From Dermanyssus gallinae (lineage: Eukaryota; Arthropoda; Arachnida; Mesostigmata; Dermanyssidae), in NCBI GenBank assembly GCA_003439945.1, contig QVRM01001997.1, forward strand, positions 1 to 64,000: a DNA stretch of 64,000 bases, written 5' to 3'. The stretch's first letter is position 1; each line of letters opens with the position of its first letter. A model generated the notes under the pieces. That model made no database searches and was not told the DNA's origin. It worked only from the letters and a program-made list of their open reading frames with translations. A program made the position numbers and the translations under genes. Positions 61,443-64,000 of the stretch are shown piece by piece.

Positions 61443-61875
61443 ACTATCTCTATTATCCATTACCTCGTCGTTTGTATCAGCACTTTAAAACAAAGTCAAG
61501 GTACATTTGTATTTATTGGGGCCTGTCTTATGAATGCGTTGGCTGAAAGTCAGCCCAAAAAGTTAGAAACATTGCAACGTTTCTTCAGCAAACAAGACTA
61601 TCTAAAAGATCTCGCACGTATTTCGTACTTTTGTGTACATTTAATGTATGCTGGTTAGGAAATTCATAGAATGAACGGAAGTCCAGCATGTATTTCATGG
61701 CTTGTTCCATGCTGTTGTTTGCATTTTTAATCTATGGCCACATACTTTTGTCAACTATGAGTTTTGCAATAGCCAACTTTCAAAGCTTCAAAGCTCCATA
61801 CAAATGTACATCTCATATTTGCGCAGGCTCAACCTTTGTTTGTACACATTGAAAACGAACCTGTTTCAGAACTTA

Positions 61876-61905
61876 ACGCCGTTCTTGCACCCGCGAGAAC
61901 GGCGT
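61876..61905. repeat. 10-bp stem hairpin
   Basis: ACGCCGTTCT at 61876-61885 pairs exactly with AGAACGGCGT at 61896-61905 over a 10-base loop. It could be a chance structure. Confidence 0.6.
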
Positions 61906-62345
61906 ATATAGTTATATATCTATAGCGCTGGTAATCTGACCCCCCCCTATAAGTAGGATAGTACTAAACTGCTTCAAGCTTGGGCGGAGAATCGGTCCTC
62001 TCAAGGCTGCCGCATTAAGGTAGTTTAAAACTTCTGCACGTTTTTGGACTTAGATATACAATAATAAAAGTGTTTGAACTCACTTCCACTCCACTCAGAA
62101 AAGTGGATCTAGTAGTGAATGCCCTAAACTTAAAAATATGAACTATGTACGGTACTTTTGGCAAGTCATCGTGAATTGGACTTACGAAAAATAGAACCCT
62201 TATACACAATTAAAAAAAAATGTGCGTACTCTACGTGTGGATGTTCAAGTTGATATAGTGCACTGTTGGAATCGATGGAACATGACATATCACATTTTCT
62301 GTGCCCCATGCTTATCTTTTTTGAGAAATAAGTGCGTACGCTTAC

Positions 62346-62442
62346 CCTTTCGGCTTCCGGCTGTCTCGGACTTTAGCTCCTCATCCTCTCCGCCTTCCCC
62401 GCCGACAATGACTCCGCGCTTATTCAGACGATACTGCCTGCT
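62346..62442 (-). CDS. Calx: Na+/Ca2+ exchanger, first exon in window (start of cytoplasmic loop)
   Basis: This exon encodes about 32 residues, beginning SRQYRLNKRGVIVGG and continuing acidic. It corresponds to the stretch just after the fifth transmembrane helix of NCX proteins, where vertebrate NCX1 has RYRAGKQRGMI. This basic segment opens the large regulatory loop and overlaps the self-inhibitory (XIP-like) region of the family. The acceptor is a good TTTCAG and the donor is GTAAGC. It starts in phase 0 and ends in phase 1, matching the next exon. An alternative acceptor AG lies two bases further in, but only the chosen one gives an open frame from its first base. The preceding exons, with the alpha-1 repeat, are outside the window. 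The match is short, so it is less certain than the later exons. Confidence 0.78.
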
Positions 62443-62472
62443 CTGAAATTCACAACAACATAGGCAAATATA

Positions 62473-62477
<5 letters not shown>

Positions 62478-62530
<53 letters not shown>
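62478..62530. repeat. (TA)n microsatellite
   Basis: About 26 TA units, some 40 bp upstream of the first visible exchanger exon. Confidence 0.96.
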
Positions 62531-62531
<1 letters not shown>

Positions 62532-62889
62532 TATATATTATCGTAAACAAAAATATGTAAAATGTGTAAAAGCACCAACATTATCTATTTCATCTTTCAA
62601 CATGTCTTACTCCATACAAAACCAATAACTGGAGTCGCTAAAAGTTCTCCCGTGTACACACGTGACGTGCATTTTTCAACCTATTGGCAGGTAACTAGTT
62701 TTGACTAGATTTTATACTCGTTACTCATTTTTTTCACCCCACGTTTAAATAATCTGACTGAGGTGAGCATGCGAATTTCCTTGGGAAGTTCGGCCCAGAT
62801 AGTTGGTATGGTGTACACTTTTTTAGAGCTGCCGGCCTTACAAAATCCGTTGCATGTCAAGTTGTGCGTCTAACAGCAGCTTTAAAAAC

Positions 62890-63560
62890 TCAAGCAACTC
62901 ATTTCAAACTCAAGCAAGGGACATTTTACGCTGTAGATATCCCTCGTAAAAAGTTAAACCCAGACATATGATAGTAGGGGAGAGTGTCACTTCCGTTCCA
63001 TTGGGCTTTAGCATCTGAGCCTGCGTACCTTTTTGGGCGGGGCGAAACAACGTGAGTCTAGTTTTGGTTGCATTTATCGCCAGACCGAATTTTTCAAACA
63101 CAAGAACTGCACAATCCGCTACTTGCATCGCGTTCTGTACATCAGCCTGTATCGCAGATGGTTGACTATGAAAAAGTAAGGTCGTATCATAAGAATAGAC
63201 GATAGGCCTACAGGACCCTCCTGATGCGATCTCCTCTACAATAAAATTTATCAAAATGATAAACATAAAGGGTCCTTAGATTGACCCTTGCGGCGTCTTG
63301 ACGTTTTCCTTTTCTAAAGGCGATCCAAAACAACCTACATTTACTGCCTGCTGCCTCCCTGCTAGGTATGACCTAAACCAAGACACAACAGTGCCATCAA
63401 AACCAATAATTTTGGTTGCATATGGAAATACAACGAATTATTTAGACAGTTAAAGGCGGTAGAAACGTCCAAAACGACATCAAGGCAAACTTAGTTATTT
63501 TGGAAAAAAGCACGACCTCCTGATAGAGATAAGCAAGGGCAAGTTCAGTTAAGCGCGCCT
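62890..63560 (-). mobile_element. Jockey/CR1-like LINE remnant (reverse transcriptase palm)
   Basis: Minus-strand pieces are in order: DVSTAFNCLNNS (motif A, about 63430-63475), GFDGTVVSWFRSYLAGRQQA (about 63340-63400), TPQGSI then an in-frame stop and GPFMFIILINFI (motif B, about 63240-63300), and YSYDTTLLFHS in place of the YADD box (63170-63205), then NATKTRLTLFRP. The stop and the lost Asp residues make it inactive. It lies in the intron upstream of the first visible exon, in gene orientation. Confidence 0.85.
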
Positions 63561-63799
63561 TACAGAATTCAAACTTACTTACAAAACATATTTATATTTT
63601 TAAGAAAAATATAAATTTATATACAAGGACCAAACACAAAGATATTAATATACACGCATTCGTTTTTTATAACTACATATAATCTATTAAACCATTATAT
63701 GGACGTTAAACATTTGCTACCCTCCAGTAAACTCCAGCTAACTTTATAAAACAGCTTCAGACCTAGAACAGGCTACATGGCTAGGATTCCTAGCACAGT

Positions 63800-64000
63800 T
63801 TAAAGTTTTAAGTTGTCATTTCCACATTTAATATCGAGATATAAGTTATGTCCAAAAAACTCTTCACAACGCGGATCGCCGGGAGCCACAACAAGGTTCT
63901 TGCATATTTTGCTAAATACGTTCTCGATCGTAGTCGCAGGCCTGCCCAGTATCTCAAGTGCAGATCTGCCAATGTCCTCTAAGATTTGAGTGTTTGCAAT
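63800..64000 (-). other. Unassigned open frame running off the window edge
   Basis: On the minus strand 66 codons stay open from the edge to a TAA at 63800-63802. The peptide includes IGRSALEILGRPATTIENVF and a cysteine-containing end (CEEFFGHNLYLDIKCG). I do not recognise it. It could be part of a mobile element upstream of the LINE remnant or a chance frame. Confidence 0.3.

Larger units (their letters stand above)
49263..62345 (-). other. Intron of about 13 kb, the largest in the window
   Basis: Contains a partial copy of the exon's splice acceptor (49926-49975), a GC-richer stretch (50.1-51.1 kb), a 29-bp minisatellite, a 1.15-kb foldback element, a family B SINE, a LINE fragment, several long (TA)n tracts, a family A SINE and a perfect palindrome. 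From about 54.6 to 60.4 kb I see only simple repeats and no coding sequence I recognise. Confidence 0.8.

Noticed and set aside
1..64000. CRISPR array, prophage, operon or toxin-antitoxin system
   Set aside because: The window is an intron-rich animal-type locus; the only regular arrays are microsatellites, a 29-bp minisatellite without unique spacers, and short tandem duplications.

Overview
The window is eukaryotic and contains one recognisable protein-coding gene: the 3' two-thirds of a Na+/Ca2+ exchanger of the NCX/Calx (SLC8) family. It lies on the minus strand from 62442 down to the stop codon at 9902. I assembled eleven GT-AG exons by reading the minus strand. Their phases join without a break and give 715 codons plus a TAG stop. 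Exons are 92-300 bp and introns run from about 1.3 kb to 13 kb. The protein reads in the expected family order: start of the cytoplasmic loop, a charged helical segment, Ca2+-binding domain CBD1, CBD2, the linker back to the membrane, the alpha-2 ion-binding repeat, and the last transmembrane helices ending in KGF. The N-terminal membrane half with the alpha-1 repeat is not in the window and must lie beyond 64000.

The organism is most likely an arthropod. The exchanger resembles Calx/NCX, one LINE type has hallmarks of the arthropod R1 group (NAFNS and LTGHG motifs), introns are long, and (TA)n microsatellites are very frequent. A chelicerate such as a mite is my guess, but the sequence alone does not prove it.

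Layout from left to right. 1-9901 is downstream flank and possible 3' UTR, with an R1-like LINE tail at 578-1500 and many simple repeats. 9902-18049 holds the four C-terminal exons. 18050-32137 holds three regulatory-domain exons with two LINE remnants (24.7-26.65 kb on plus, 29.56-30.8 kb on minus). 32138-46554 holds two more exons, two families of tRNA-derived SINE, and the tail of a further retroelement. 46555-62442 holds the first two visible exons, with a 1.15-kb foldback element, a LINE fragment, a 29-bp minisatellite and a 42-bp perfect palindrome in the intron between them. 62.9-64 kb holds another LINE remnant.

I saw no CRISPR array, operon, intact transposase, rRNA or intact tRNA. 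The most interesting points are a CBD2 that seems to have lost part of its Ca2+ site, 56-bp identical direct repeats on either side of one exon, a partial duplication of an exon's splice acceptor, and several structured or repeated elements. I found nothing I could honestly call a new biological system.
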